Assembly (NCBI GenBank): GCA_964418885.1 | Contig: CAYQNW010000004.1 | Span: 20,036-84,035 of the forward strand | Direction: 5' to 3' | DNA: 64,000 nt | From: BMS3ABIN03 sp964418885 | GTDB lineage: Bacteria > Bacteroidota > Ignavibacteria > Ignavibacteriales > Ignavibacteriaceae | In this document: piece after piece, positions 37,504-46,158 of the stretch | Position numbering within the stretch: position 1 is the first letter of the stretch | Layout: every line of letters starts with the position of its first letter | Notes under the pieces: model-generated | Seen by the model: only the letters and a program-made list of their open reading frames with translations | Databases searched by the model: none | Told to the model about the DNA's origin: nothing | Translations under genes and position numbers: made by a program

Positions 37504-38169
37504 TTACTTCGGCTTTGTAGTTTGTACCTGTTCGTTTATTTGTTTAAGAAGCTGCTCAACTGTCTCTCTGCCCCAGTTCGGCATAAGATCGTTATCCGGA
37601 ACAAATTGGTTATACTTTGCCAAAGACTTTTCAAGCACAGGTTTAGCTGCCGCGGGTCCACCACCGAACTGTTCGGGGGTATAGTACAAGCTTACACCCA
37701 TCAGGTATTCAGGGCGCGGATTGAGGGTATCAAGCTGTATTGCTTTTTGAAGATTGTTCGTAGCTATCGGTCCGTATTTCATCCAGCGGTTCATAGGATC
37801 GATTTGCATTCTTGCCTGTGCTATCATTCCTTTCATCACGTAGGTTTCAGACTCATCGGGTTCAAGTGAATCGGCAATGTTAATAAAATAATCCGCTTTG
37901 TCTAAGTATTCGTCTTTCTTTTGCGTTACTGTATCGGCAAAGCATGTTATTGTATACATTAGAGAAGCATAATAATAAGGCAGCCATTTGTCTTTTTCGG
38001 CATTTGCAATTCTCTCGAACCCGTTTGCGACATCGATCATAGATGTAACATTGTGTGCCGAATCGATCATCGAAATATTTTTCTTCATAGCTTTTTCGTA
38101 TTTGCCGTCATCAGCTATCAAACCGGATGCAGCATAGAAACAGATAATTAAGGATAGTAAAATTTTCAT
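37504..38169 (-). CDS. Exported TPR-like protein of unknown function
   Basis: 221 aa. Signal peptide at 1-19 (ending SGLIAD). The rest is helical with a TPR-like pattern (LDKADYFINIADSLEPDESETYVMKGMIAQARM; LQKAIQLDTLNPRPEYLMGVSLYYTP). A conserved-looking QFGGGPAAAKPVLEKSLAKY is reminiscent of periplasmic TPR proteins encoded next to TonB-dependent receptors. It lies 17 bp after the receptor gene, implying a joint role at the cell envelope. Function not known. Confidence 0.7.
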   Translation of the reverse strand: MKILLSLIICFYAASGLIADDGKYEKAMKKNISMIDSAHNVTSMIDVANGFERIANAEKDKWLPYYYASLMYTITCFADTVTQKKDEYLDKADYFINIADSLEPDESETYVMKGMIAQARMQIDPMNRWMKYGPIATNNLQKAIQLDTLNPRPEYLMGVSLYYTPEQFGGGPAAAKPVLEKSLAKYNQFVPDNDLMPNWGRETVEQLLKQINEQVQTTKPK

Positions 38170-38186
38170 GTTAACTCCTTATAATT

Positions 38187-40343
38187 TTAATACGGACTTT
38201 GCTCTCCAAGCGAGATGAACATACCGAGAAAAACAGAGCGTTTTGATGTGGGAAGAACGGCTTCCCTGATTGCTCCATCTGTTGAGTAGTTGTACCCGTA
38301 AACATTATTGAAACCGATGATATTATCAATTGAGAAAAACACAACAGTAAAATTATTAACAACGTTTGTTATATAACTACAATTTAAACTGAGATTATTA
38401 TAGCTTTTTGTTTTATCCCCGAGAAATTCCTGGTTGTTAGGATTATAATATGGTCTGCCCGTAGCAAAGGAATATGTTAAGCCGAAGTATGTTGTAATTT
38501 GTTGAACCCAATGTTTTAGTACTACAGAAAAAGTATGCGGTGTTGCAAAGGTTGGATTTGCAAGACCGGGATAGTTTGCAAAATCCCGTTTTGTATCTAA
38601 GTAAGAATAAGATATCCAATAATCAGTGAGGGGTAAAGTTTCGCTGTCTCTCCAGAATATATCGATGCCCTTTGCATAACCTCCTCCGTCATTGCTGTAT
38701 GGAACATTATGAAAATTGCTGTAGGGATATGTATATAAATCTCCCTTTGTTAGGTTATCGTAATCTTTGTAATAAAGCTCGATCCTGAATGTTCTGCCTG
38801 TTCCAATGTACTGGTAATTCAAAATATAATGGGTAGCATTTTCGAATTTGAAATCTTTATTAGTGAAGCCGGAAGTTTTCGGTTGAACAAGAAAATCTTT
38901 ATACGGCGTTTGATAAAATTTTCCGTAGGCAAAATTAAGCTGGTCATATTTCCAGAGCCTGTATGCCAGCGATATTCTGGGAGCTAAATTATATTTACCT
39001 ATAGCTTTTGAATGTTCTTCCCTCACACCGATTCTTGCAGCGATGTCATTTGTTAAATAAATGTCGGACTCTAAATATCCCGCAAAAAAGACCTCATTTA
39101 GACGCGATTCAAACTCATTAAAAGAACTGGTATAAACTAAGTTCTGAAATTCGCCACCGAATGTGATGAAAGAATTATTCAACACCTGTTTTGTTATAGT
39201 GACTCTTCCCTGATTTAAATTTTCATCCTGATCGATTTTATCGGAGTTTAGATTGATCATATCTTTATCAAGACTAAAAGATGCGCCGGTGAAAATCGTC
39301 CAGTCATCACCAAAAATATCTTTGTGGCTCAAATTTATATAATAATTATTCGACTTTATTTTTGTGTAATCTTTCAGGGAAAGAGTATTTAAGTTTTTTG
39401 TGTAAAGCGAAAAATTCGAATAATTGTAAGAGGCAAAGGCTTTGAAAATACCCGTAGCAGAAGTTTTTTGTCTGAAGTTTGCCGAGCCTTCGATACCGAC
39501 AGGAGCCGTATCCCATTCCTGTCTTTGCTTTTGTACTTTGAAGTAAGGACCCAGGTTATAATACCCGCCTTCAAATGCTAATGAAGAATTTTCCCATTTT
39601 TGTGTGTGCGAACCGCCGAGACCCAGAACCATCAAATTAATTGCGGTTCTTGTATCTTCAGCAAGATCCTGCGATTTAAGAATTAATGCCGAAGAAAGTG
39701 CCTGCCCGTATTGAGCGGAATATCCACCGGTGCTGAAGACAATTCCCTTAAAAAGCATAGGTGAAAATCTTCCTCTTGCCGGGATGTCGGGTACACTTGT
39801 ATAAAATGGTTTTTGAACAATCATTTCATCTATAATTGTAACGGTTTCCGAAGCAGAACCGCCGCGAACAAATAATCCTTCCGTCTCACCAATCTGTTGT
39901 GTGCCGGGCAGTGTTTCAAGAGCGCTGTAGATATCGGCATCAGAACCGGTCGTTACAATATCAAGAGGTTTTAGTATTACTGCTTTTTTTTCATCACTTG
40001 CTTCAAACGAACCTGCCGAAATTACAACCGTTCCTAATTCTTTCGCCTCTTCCTCAAGAACAATGTCGATGTTAATTTCTTTTCCGGTAAGCCGAATATT
40101 TTTTTCGGTACTTTTATAACCGATAAAGCTTACTACAAGAGTTGCATCGCCCTCTTCTGTCGTAGTAAAAGAAAAGGAACCATCTTCTTTAGTCGAGATG
40201 CCATCGTAAGAATCTTTGACAAAAACATTTGCACCAGGTAACGGGTGCTTTTCGGAGTCCGTTACTTTACCGGCTATTTTTGTCTGGCAAATAAGAAATG
40301 ATGGTAGAATAGAAAATATTATTAATAAAAAGAAGAACTTCAT
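38187..40343 (-). CDS. TonB-dependent receptor with carboxypeptidase-regulatory-like domain
   Basis: 718 aa outer-membrane transporter. Signal peptide 1-19 (ending FLICQT). A CarboxypepD_reg-like Ig domain follows at 21-105 (GKVTDSEKHPLPGANVFVKDSYDGISTKEDGSFSF). The plug domain is at about 110-230 (IYSALETLPGTQQIGETEGLFVRGGSASETVTIID), then a 22-strand barrel ending in FLGMFISLGEQSPY. No SusD partner is nearby, so this is not a classical polysaccharide locus; substrate could be a metal chelate, vitamin or peptide. First gene of a three-gene operon with the TPR-like protein and racemase. Confidence 0.93.
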   Translation of the reverse strand: MKFFFLLIIFSILPSFLICQTKIAGKVTDSEKHPLPGANVFVKDSYDGISTKEDGSFSFTTTEEGDATLVVSFIGYKSTEKNIRLTGKEINIDIVLEEEAKELGTVVISAGSFEASDEKKAVILKPLDIVTTGSDADIYSALETLPGTQQIGETEGLFVRGGSASETVTIIDEMIVQKPFYTSVPDIPARGRFSPMLFKGIVFSTGGYSAQYGQALSSALILKSQDLAEDTRTAINLMVLGLGGSHTQKWENSSLAFEGGYYNLGPYFKVQKQRQEWDTAPVGIEGSANFRQKTSATGIFKAFASYNYSNFSLYTKNLNTLSLKDYTKIKSNNYYINLSHKDIFGDDWTIFTGASFSLDKDMINLNSDKIDQDENLNQGRVTITKQVLNNSFITFGGEFQNLVYTSSFNEFESRLNEVFFAGYLESDIYLTNDIAARIGVREEHSKAIGKYNLAPRISLAYRLWKYDQLNFAYGKFYQTPYKDFLVQPKTSGFTNKDFKFENATHYILNYQYIGTGRTFRIELYYKDYDNLTKGDLYTYPYSNFHNVPYSNDGGGYAKGIDIFWRDSETLPLTDYWISYSYLDTKRDFANYPGLANPTFATPHTFSVVLKHWVQQITTYFGLTYSFATGRPYYNPNNQEFLGDKTKSYNNLSLNCSYITNVVNNFTVVFFSIDNIIGFNNVYGYNYSTDGAIREAVLPTSKRSVFLGMFISLGEQSPY

Positions 40344-40474
40344 TTATTACCGAGAGAAATGATTTTTGACCAAGTAAAATGGAAAAAAGAATAGGAAAAT
40401 ACAATTTTGAGGAAAATCAGGACTAACCTGTTATTTTATAAAACCGGAATAAGCAATAATGAACAGATATAATA

Positions 40475-40666
40475 TTAAGTTTGTTCCGTTGTTTTACTGT
40501 TTGAATTATTCGTTGTAACGGGCAGCCTGCCGGCGTTACGCAGAGCATCTTTTAATAAAAATTCTATCTGTGCATTTATGCTTCTCAGATCATCAGCCGC
40601 CCATTTTTCCAGAGCGGCGTGAAGCTTTTCATCGATTCTTAATAAAAACTTTTTCTTTTCAGCCAT
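40475..40666 (-). CDS. Small ribbon-helix-helix protein (Arc-like)
   Basis: 63 aa. KKKFLLRIDEKLHAALEKWAADDLRSINAQIEFLLKDAL has the strand-helix-helix pattern of Arc/MetJ DNA-binding proteins, with the beta strand at residues 4-10 and the conserved S-x-N-A-x-I start of the second helix. The C-terminal tail is Asn/Thr-rich and probably disordered. It is the last gene of a cluster opened by an SPFH gene; no toxin gene accompanies it. The start of that cluster carries tandem TGATATC sites, a plausible target for autoregulation. Confidence 0.8.
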   Translation of the reverse strand: MAEKKKFLLRIDEKLHAALEKWAADDLRSINAQIEFLLKDALRNAGRLPVTTNNSNSKTTEQT

Positions 40667-40680
40667 TTCAATTCAATTGC

Positions 40681-41190
40681 TTAGCCCGCATGTGCGGCCT
40701 GGCGTCTTTTATAAGATATATACCAGATTAGAATTATTGCCCATGGGTATTTGTTAATCAATTCCGAATCTCTTTCAATAACAATATCAGTTTTAGTCCT
40801 TAGTGATGCTTTATCTTTACATCGTACTAATGTATTTTCGGATTCATCCTGTATTTCGTAGCCACCTCTAAATACTTTAAATATGAACTTCAATCGTGCC
40901 CCTCGTGGAAGATATAATGTCCCGCGCAATTTTAAAGTATCTCTTTTATACGTTGCATAAGGAAGTTGAAAACCCGACTCCCTTATTGCAATTTCAGATT
41001 TCCAGAAACTCGGGCGGTAAATTTGCCACTCATCATTTCCAAATTTAAAGAACATATTTGTTCCGAAGAATCCCTTTGAACGGATTGTTCCGAGAACATC
41101 CTCGCCGAATTTCAATTCGTAATAATTTTTCCAGACAGAAGGCTGGTGAATAAAAATTGTTTCACCGGCCAGTTCTGATAAATTTTTCAT
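40681..41190 (-). CDS. LURP/tubby-like beta-rich protein (putative)
   Basis: 169 aa, mostly short beta strands (ETIFIHQPSVWKNYYELKFGEDVLGTIRSKGFF...) ending in a hydrophobic helix (INKYPWAIILIWYISYKRR). A beta barrel enclosing a C-terminal hydrophobic helix is the LURP-one/tubby/scramblase fold, which is my tentative guess; I do not recognise the family for certain. It has a paralogue directly upstream (41252-41770) that is interrupted by a stop codon. It lies 14 bp before the ribbon-helix-helix gene and belongs to the SPFH cluster. Confidence 0.6.
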   Translation of the reverse strand: MKNLSELAGETIFIHQPSVWKNYYELKFGEDVLGTIRSKGFFGTNMFFKFGNDEWQIYRPSFWKSEIAIRESGFQLPYATYKRDTLKLRGTLYLPRGARLKFIFKVFRGGYEIQDESENTLVRCKDKASLRTKTDIVIERDSELINKYPWAIILIWYISYKRRQAAHAG

Positions 41191-41251
41191 TTTATGTAAT
41201 ATTTTTAATTTATTTCAAATGTTTAATGTTGCTGAGAATTCCTTAAAATTA

Positions 41252-41770
41252 TCAACCAATCAACATATACTTACCATATCTTAGTTTTCTATAAACAGCC
41301 AAATACCAAGCGAGAAATATTATCCAGGGATATGCATCCAACAATTTCGATTTTTGTTCTATCTTTACCGTAGTTCTTTCTATAGAAATATAATATTTAA
41401 AGCTAACAAGAATTTACAAATTGTCTGTTTGTATGGAGAAAGTACCTTTGAAAAATCTGAAAAACAATTTTAAACGTTGGCCCTTTGGCAAATAAACAGT
41501 TCCATGAAATTTGAACCTGTCATTTATATATTTAGCATAGGGTAACTCTTTAAGCGTTTCTTTTATTGCAAACTCAGGACTGAAAAAATTAGGACGATAA
41601 AACTCAAATTGATTTGAGAAAATATTAACTAACCTTCGTATATTGAAAAAGCGATAAGGCTTTATTGTGCCAAGAATCTCTTCATCGTGTCTCAGTTCAT
41701 AATAGTTTTGCAACATTATTGGCTGGCTGATAATTAATGTTTCCCCAGTCAGGTCAGTAAGATTTGTCAT
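41252..41770 (-). pseudogene. Paralogue of the LURP-like gene, broken by an in-frame TAA
   Basis: Starts MTNLTDLTGETLIISQP at 41770, aligned with MKNLSELAGETIFIHQP of the intact neighbour; an upstream GTG at 41776 is rejected on that basis. Reading stops at TAA (41414-41416) after about 118 residues. Continuing in the same frame gives a further 53 codons that match the neighbour: ERTTVKIEQKSKLLDAYPW against KTDIVIERDSELINKYPW, then IIFLAWYLAVYRK against AIILIWYISYKRR, ending at TGA 41252. No frameshift is needed. The break removes exactly the C-terminal hydrophobic helix. It may be a recent pseudogene, a truncated but working protein, a readthrough case or a sequencing error. Confidence 0.75.
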
Positions 41771-41790
41771 TGCCACATTTGTTCATTGAA

Positions 41791-42663
41791 TTAATAGATA
41801 GTTCCTGTGTTAATTACCGGTTGTGCTTCCCGGTCTGCAACCAGCGCAACCATAAGATTGTTAACCATTTGTGCTTTCTTATCTTCATCAAGATCAATTA
41901 TCTTTTGTTCGCTTAATGCACGCAATGCATTTTCAACCATCCCAACGGCGCCTTCGACAATTTTAAAGCGTGCAGCAACAATTGCCTGAGCCTGCTGCCT
42001 GCGTAACATTGCCTGGGCGATTTCCTGTGCGTAGGCTAAATGCGTAATCCTAGCCTCAACAATTTCTACACCAGCAACATCAAGTCTCGACTGAAGCTCT
42101 TTCTGTAAATTTTCCGCAACTTCGGTGGGGCTGCTTCGCAGAGATTCTTTTTCGCCTTCATTTGTATCGTATGGATATTCAGAGGCAAGGGTTCTGATAG
42201 CGGTTTCTGCTTGGATGTCTACGAATTGTTCATAGTTTTCTACATCGAAAATAGCGCGGGCAGAATCTACAACTTTCCAGACTACTACGGCAGCAATCTC
42301 AATCGGATTACCGTGAAGGTCATTCACTTTTATTTTTTCACTATTGAAGTTCCGTATTCTTAGTGAAACATGTCTCTTTATTATAAAAGGATTTACCCAC
42401 CAGAATCCCGAATCGCGGATTGTGCCGGTATATTTTCCAAACAGGATCAAAACACGTGAATCATTTGGCTGCACAATAGCAAATCCAATCCATATCAAAA
42501 GGAAAATGATTAATACAGGTATAAAAACCCATAAAACACTAGGATCACGTGCATTGATTCCCATAACCAACAAATAGATGTCAAGTGCCAGCAAAACGGT
42601 GGAAACAAAAAGCATTAGAAAACCATTGAGTTTTTTCCCGTTTTTTTCAGTTATTTTTTCCAT
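41791..42663 (-). CDS. SPFH/Band 7 domain protein (stomatin-like)
   Basis: 290 aa. Two hydrophobic segments lie at about 14-32 and 40-63. A Band 7 domain follows (EIAAVVVWKVVDSARAIFDVENYEQFVDIQAETAIRTLASEYP), then a helical part with DVAGVEIVEARITHLAYAQEIAQAMLRRQQAQAIVAARFKIVEGAVGMV. SPFH proteins form oligomeric cages or microdomains in the membrane. It is the first gene of a cluster with two LURP-like genes and a ribbon-helix-helix gene, all within short gaps. Start chosen at the ATG with the upstream TAGGAG ribosome site. Confidence 0.9.
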   Translation of the reverse strand: MEKITEKNGKKLNGFLMLFVSTVLLALDIYLLVMGINARDPSVLWVFIPVLIIFLLIWIGFAIVQPNDSRVLILFGKYTGTIRDSGFWWVNPFIIKRHVSLRIRNFNSEKIKVNDLHGNPIEIAAVVVWKVVDSARAIFDVENYEQFVDIQAETAIRTLASEYPYDTNEGEKESLRSSPTEVAENLQKELQSRLDVAGVEIVEARITHLAYAQEIAQAMLRRQQAQAIVAARFKIVEGAVGMVENALRALSEQKIIDLDEDKKAQMVNNLMVALVADREAQPVINTGTIY

Positions 42664-42683
42664 TTTACACTCCTAAAAGAAAT

Positions 42684-42705
42684 TGATATCGTAATGATAT
42701 CATTA
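42684..42705. promoter_or_regulatory. Tandem TGATATC sites with 14-bp palindrome upstream of the SPFH cluster
   Basis: TGATATC at 42684-42690 and again at 42695-42701 (11 bp apart). The second sits in the perfect palindrome TAATGATATCATTA (42692-42705). It lies 21-42 bp ahead of the SPFH start codon. Tandem sites one helical turn apart suit a ribbon-helix-helix repressor, such as the one encoded in this operon. Confidence 0.45.
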
Positions 42706-42940
42706 TAATAGCATAAAATCAATAGATTGTTGAAACAAATTTAAACTTTGTGAAGATAATGCTAAAAAAGGGAGTTTTTATTGGTTTGAATTGAGAATCT
42801 TTGAGGGGGTTGGTTTTGAAACCAAAGGAGAATTAAGGTGAAATTCTTTGGCAATTGTGATTAGAAGTTAAGAAAGAACCCGTGAAATGATCTTTTTATG
42901 TAGATGAAAGGATTTTTTATTTAAGCTTCGAAATATGCAT

Positions 42941-42971
42941 AAAAAAAGGCGTCACTAAGAAGAGACGCCTT
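42941..42971 (-). terminator. Intrinsic terminator of the RRM protein gene
   Basis: AAGGCGTC (42946-42953) pairs perfectly with GACGCCTT (42964-42971). On minus the hairpin ends in a run of seven T. It begins 24 bp after the stop codon. Confidence 0.88.
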
Positions 42972-42994
42972 ATCGGAACACATAATATTATTTT

Positions 42995-43246
42995 TTAATT
43001 ACGTGGTTTTGCTTCGTTTACAACAATATTTCTGCCTTTAAGCTCCGAATTGTTCAATGCTTTTATAGCATTGTTTGCTTCTGTGGGATCCTGCATTTCA
43101 ACAAATCCAAATCCTCTTGATCTACCTGTAACACGGTCAGTTATAACTTTTGCAGAAACAACCTCGCCATGTTTCTCAAACGTAGCTTGCAGTGTTTGGT
43201 CATCTATAGACCAGGGAAGAGAACCCACAAATAATTTAGTACTCAC
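42995..43246 (-). CDS. RRM-type RNA-binding protein
   Basis: 83 aa, a single RNA recognition motif: RNP2 KLFVGSLPW at residues 4-12 and RNP1 RGFGFVEM at about 44-51. It resembles the small glycine-poor RRM proteins of cyanobacteria and Bacteroidetes linked to cold response and mRNA stability. The start is GTG at 43246, with AGAGG 8-12 bases ahead. The 5' leader holds two adjacent hairpins (43281-43311) and the gene has its own terminator, so it is monocistronic. Confidence 0.92.
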   Translation of the reverse strand: MSTKLFVGSLPWSIDDQTLQATFEKHGEVVSAKVITDRVTGRSRGFGFVEMQDPTEANNAIKALNNSELKGRNIVVNEAKPRN

Positions 43247-43280
43247 TAAAGAACCTCTAAAAAAAATTAATAAAATGAAT

Positions 43281-43311
43281 CCGGTATAAACCGGCTAGTT
43301 AAATCTAACTA
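43281..43311 (-). promoter_or_regulatory. Two adjacent hairpins in the RRM gene leader
   Basis: CCGGT-ATAA-ACCGG (43281-43294) and TAGTTA-AATC-TAACTA (43296-43311) are both perfect short stems, 35-65 bases upstream of the GTG. Cold-shock RNA-binding genes often have structured leaders; function here is inferred. Confidence 0.35.
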
Positions 43312-43400
43312 ATAAGCCTTTCAGAAACAAATTAATTGTTTGTTATTAGAATTTAAAACCCGATAAAGAACAAAGTGTTTATATCATTACAACATTTCTT

Positions 43401-45044
43401 CTATTTGAAATCAGCCGGATGTTTCTTATTAATATTTGTTGCATCCTGGAATAATTTTGCAAAAGCAATAATCCGACCCTCATCAAATAGCTTTCCTACG
43501 AATGTAATGCTTGTAGGAATTCCATCGTCTGTAAATCCGGTTGGAAGAACCACACAGGGGTGTCCTGTTAAGTTATTCATTAACAGGTTATCTCCTTCCC
43601 AGGATGGGGCAATGTAAAGATCAACTCTTTTCATTATTTCATTCATTTGTTGAATTAATATATATCTGATTCTGTTTGCGTTTATGTATTCAACGGCTGG
43701 GATAAATCGGGATGTACGAAAAACATTTGGCCAGGTATCTTTTATCTGCCTAACTATCAAGGTATCAAGATTGCTCCTGGTAAGCATATCGAAAGCCGCA
43801 CCAGCTTCTGCTGACAGAATAAAAGCAATATCATTAATAGGCAAAACCGGTAATTCAATCGGAACGAGTTCAACTCCAAGTTTTTTTAGTTTTGCAAGAG
43901 CAAGAGAATCGTTTTTATGGAAAGCATAATTTTTATCAAAATCTTTTTTAAGATATCCTACCCTTATATTTTTTACATCGGTATCTGGAGTATAGTTGAA
44001 TGGCAAATCATAAAGAGTCTGATCAATTCCATCCGGTCCCTGCATTACGCCGAATACAATAGCAAGATCTTCGGCTGATCTGCATATTGGTCCGATCTTA
44101 TCCATAGACCAGCTCAGAGCCATTGCACCGGCTCTGCTCACTCTTCCGTACGAGGGACGGAGTCCGGTAGTTCCGCACATAGTTGAAGGAGAAACTATTG
44201 AACCCCAGGTTTCTGTGCCGATAGCAAAAGGAAGTAATCCGGCAGCAACGGAAGCAGCTGAACCGGCAGAAGAACCGCTTGAGCCTTTGGATGTATCCCA
44301 CGGAGTTCGTGTTTTTCCACCAAACCAGACATCTCCCCAGGCAAGTGCGCCCATCGAAAGCTTTGCACAAAGTACGGCACCGGCGTTTTCAAGTTTTTTA
44401 ATTACGGTAGCATCTTCATCTATCATTTGATCTTTATACGGCATAGCACCCCACGTGGTTTTATAATCTTTTGTCGCGAGAAGATCTTTTACACCAAAGG
44501 GTATTCCATGAAGCAGCCCGCGGTATTTTCCCGCTGTAATTTCATCGTCCATTAGATGTGCCTGTCTTAACGCTCTATTCTTTGTTAAAGTTATTACACA
44601 GTGAAGGGCGGGATCATATTTTTTTAATCTCTCAAGAAAAAATCTTGTAAGCACTGTTGAAGTTATCTGTTTTGTCCTTATTAGTTCAGCCAATTCTCCA
44701 ATAGAATAATATGCCAGGTCATTAATATCTTCGGGTAATTTTGTTGAAGAGTAATCGCTGAATTTAATTTGCTTTTGTCCTTTTGGAAATTCAAATCCTT
44801 CCGGAACAGGATTAAATGAAATTGCAGGAGGTATACTGTTCTTTAAACTGATATTTCTCAAGCTTTGATAATTTGACAATAAGGAATCAAGACTGCTTAA
44901 CATAGAATCTCTTTCGGCATCATTGAATTTCAAACCGATAATCTTTTCAGCGTTTTCAATATTTTCTTTTGTGATTGTTTGTGAAAAAACAAATGAAGAA
45001 ATTGTTAAGCCAAGGATAAATGTAAAAAAGAAATTTGGTTTCAT
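43401..45044 (-). CDS. Exported amidase (amidase signature family)
   Basis: 547 aa with signal peptide (1-21, ending FVFSQ). The amidase signature Ser-cisSer-Lys triad region is visible: Lys in GVKDLLATKDY (about residue 180), cis-Ser in KGSSGSSAGSAASVAAGLLPFAIG (about 255) and the nucleophile in GTETWGSIVSPS. TW replaces the common DTGG of GatA. The export signal shows that it is not the tRNA amidotransferase subunit; it is likely a periplasmic or secreted amide hydrolase. About 110 residues precede the amidase core. No clear operon partner. Confidence 0.9.
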   Translation of the reverse strand: MKPNFFFTFILGLTISSFVFSQTITKENIENAEKIIGLKFNDAERDSMLSSLDSLLSNYQSLRNISLKNSIPPAISFNPVPEGFEFPKGQKQIKFSDYSSTKLPEDINDLAYYSIGELAELIRTKQITSTVLTRFFLERLKKYDPALHCVITLTKNRALRQAHLMDDEITAGKYRGLLHGIPFGVKDLLATKDYKTTWGAMPYKDQMIDEDATVIKKLENAGAVLCAKLSMGALAWGDVWFGGKTRTPWDTSKGSSGSSAGSAASVAAGLLPFAIGTETWGSIVSPSTMCGTTGLRPSYGRVSRAGAMALSWSMDKIGPICRSAEDLAIVFGVMQGPDGIDQTLYDLPFNYTPDTDVKNIRVGYLKKDFDKNYAFHKNDSLALAKLKKLGVELVPIELPVLPINDIAFILSAEAGAAFDMLTRSNLDTLIVRQIKDTWPNVFRTSRFIPAVEYINANRIRYILIQQMNEIMKRVDLYIAPSWEGDNLLMNNLTGHPCVVLPTGFTDDGIPTSITFVGKLFDEGRIIAFAKLFQDATNINKKHPADFK

Positions 45045-45216
45045 AAAATTCTCCTAAGGTTTTTAATTGCTTCCTACGATATTGAATGAACAATAATAAT
45101 AAATTATTAAAAGAGTTTTTATCAAGTTAAAAGCCGGAGGAAAATAAATTTATAGCCGTGACAATTAATAAAGGGATAATCTTGTTGTTTCGGTTTTAAT
45201 GAGAAGAATAATCGTT

Positions 45217-46014
45217 TTACAGGAAACGCTCTATCTCGCTGCCAAGTTTAATCTCACCAAGTGATTCAGGTATAACATTCATACCGAACATTACATGCCC
45301 GTTTTGGTTTCTGAATGTAGCTAATGTTTTTAAGGGTTCTTGCCCCCTTTCGGCAGTGTTCTGATCAGTTGTAGTAATAACGCATCGTGAACAGGGTTTT
45401 ACAACCTTAAATTTCACCTCTTCAATTTGAAAATACTTCCATAAGTCTTCATCGAAAGGTTTACCCCCGCTGAAAACAAGATTGGGACGGAAACGATTCA
45501 TTGGCAAAGACACATTCATTCTTTTATTCAGATCAGTAAGAGATTCTTCGCCGATAATTAATAATGGATAACCATCTGCGAAACTAACAATCCTGGTTTT
45601 TGCATAACCAGGATTAACCTTCCGTTCAGAGGAATCCGGCATACAAACCAATCTACACTTAAAACCCAACGTATCACTAAACCATTTATCAATTTCTTCG
45701 GAATAAGTTTGTGCAATAACTTTATCATCCCACACGATTACATCTATTTCCGATTCACTGTCAGGCTTAGGAGGAATAGATACAGCTTTTGTTTTATCAT
45801 GCTTATGAAAAATCTTTAAACAACTATCCTCAATAATCGGCTGCAGCAGTGCCATTTGAGGATGCTCTCTTTGTGTGAAAAACATTCCGTTTTCATAAAC
45901 CAGCATCCATCGCCGATCATACTTTAAACCACGGTCTTCAACGAATGAATTTTTAAGCGATATTCCGCTAAGAGATTTAACAGGATAGATATTTATTTCA
46001 GTTAGATTATACAT
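45217..46014 (-). CDS. MOSC domain protein (YcbX/mARC-like)
   Basis: 265 aa from the ATG at 46014. MYNLTEINIYPVKSLSGISLKNSFVEDRGLKYDRRWMLVYENG is the MOSC N-terminal domain; the MOSC core follows with NRFRPNLVFSGGKPFDEDLWK and VKPCSRCVITTTDQ, whose Cys is the expected molybdenum ligand. Unlike E. coli YcbX there is no C-terminal ferredoxin domain. The family binds molybdenum cofactor and reduces N-hydroxylated compounds. An upstream TTG in frame at 46032 would add 6 residues and is less likely. Confidence 0.88.
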   Translation of the reverse strand: MYNLTEINIYPVKSLSGISLKNSFVEDRGLKYDRRWMLVYENGMFFTQREHPQMALLQPIIEDSCLKIFHKHDKTKAVSIPPKPDSESEIDVIVWDDKVIAQTYSEEIDKWFSDTLGFKCRLVCMPDSSERKVNPGYAKTRIVSFADGYPLLIIGEESLTDLNKRMNVSLPMNRFRPNLVFSGGKPFDEDLWKYFQIEEVKFKVVKPCSRCVITTTDQNTAERGQEPLKTLATFRNQNGHVMFGMNVIPESLGEIKLGSEIERFL

Positions 46015-46158
46015 TTGTCTTTGCAAACACAATCATCAAAATACAAATTACAAATAAAATCCAGCTATCAATTGTAAAAACGAAAAAGATGAAAGGCTAA
46101 AATAATAAAATTGAACATGTGATTTGTTTGGGTTTTGATAATTGCTATTTGTAATTTA

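Noticed and set aside
40475..40666. Ribbon-helix-helix gene as antitoxin of a toxin-antitoxin pair
   Set aside because: No small toxin gene is adjacent; the neighbour is the LURP-like gene, so a stand-alone regulator is more likely.
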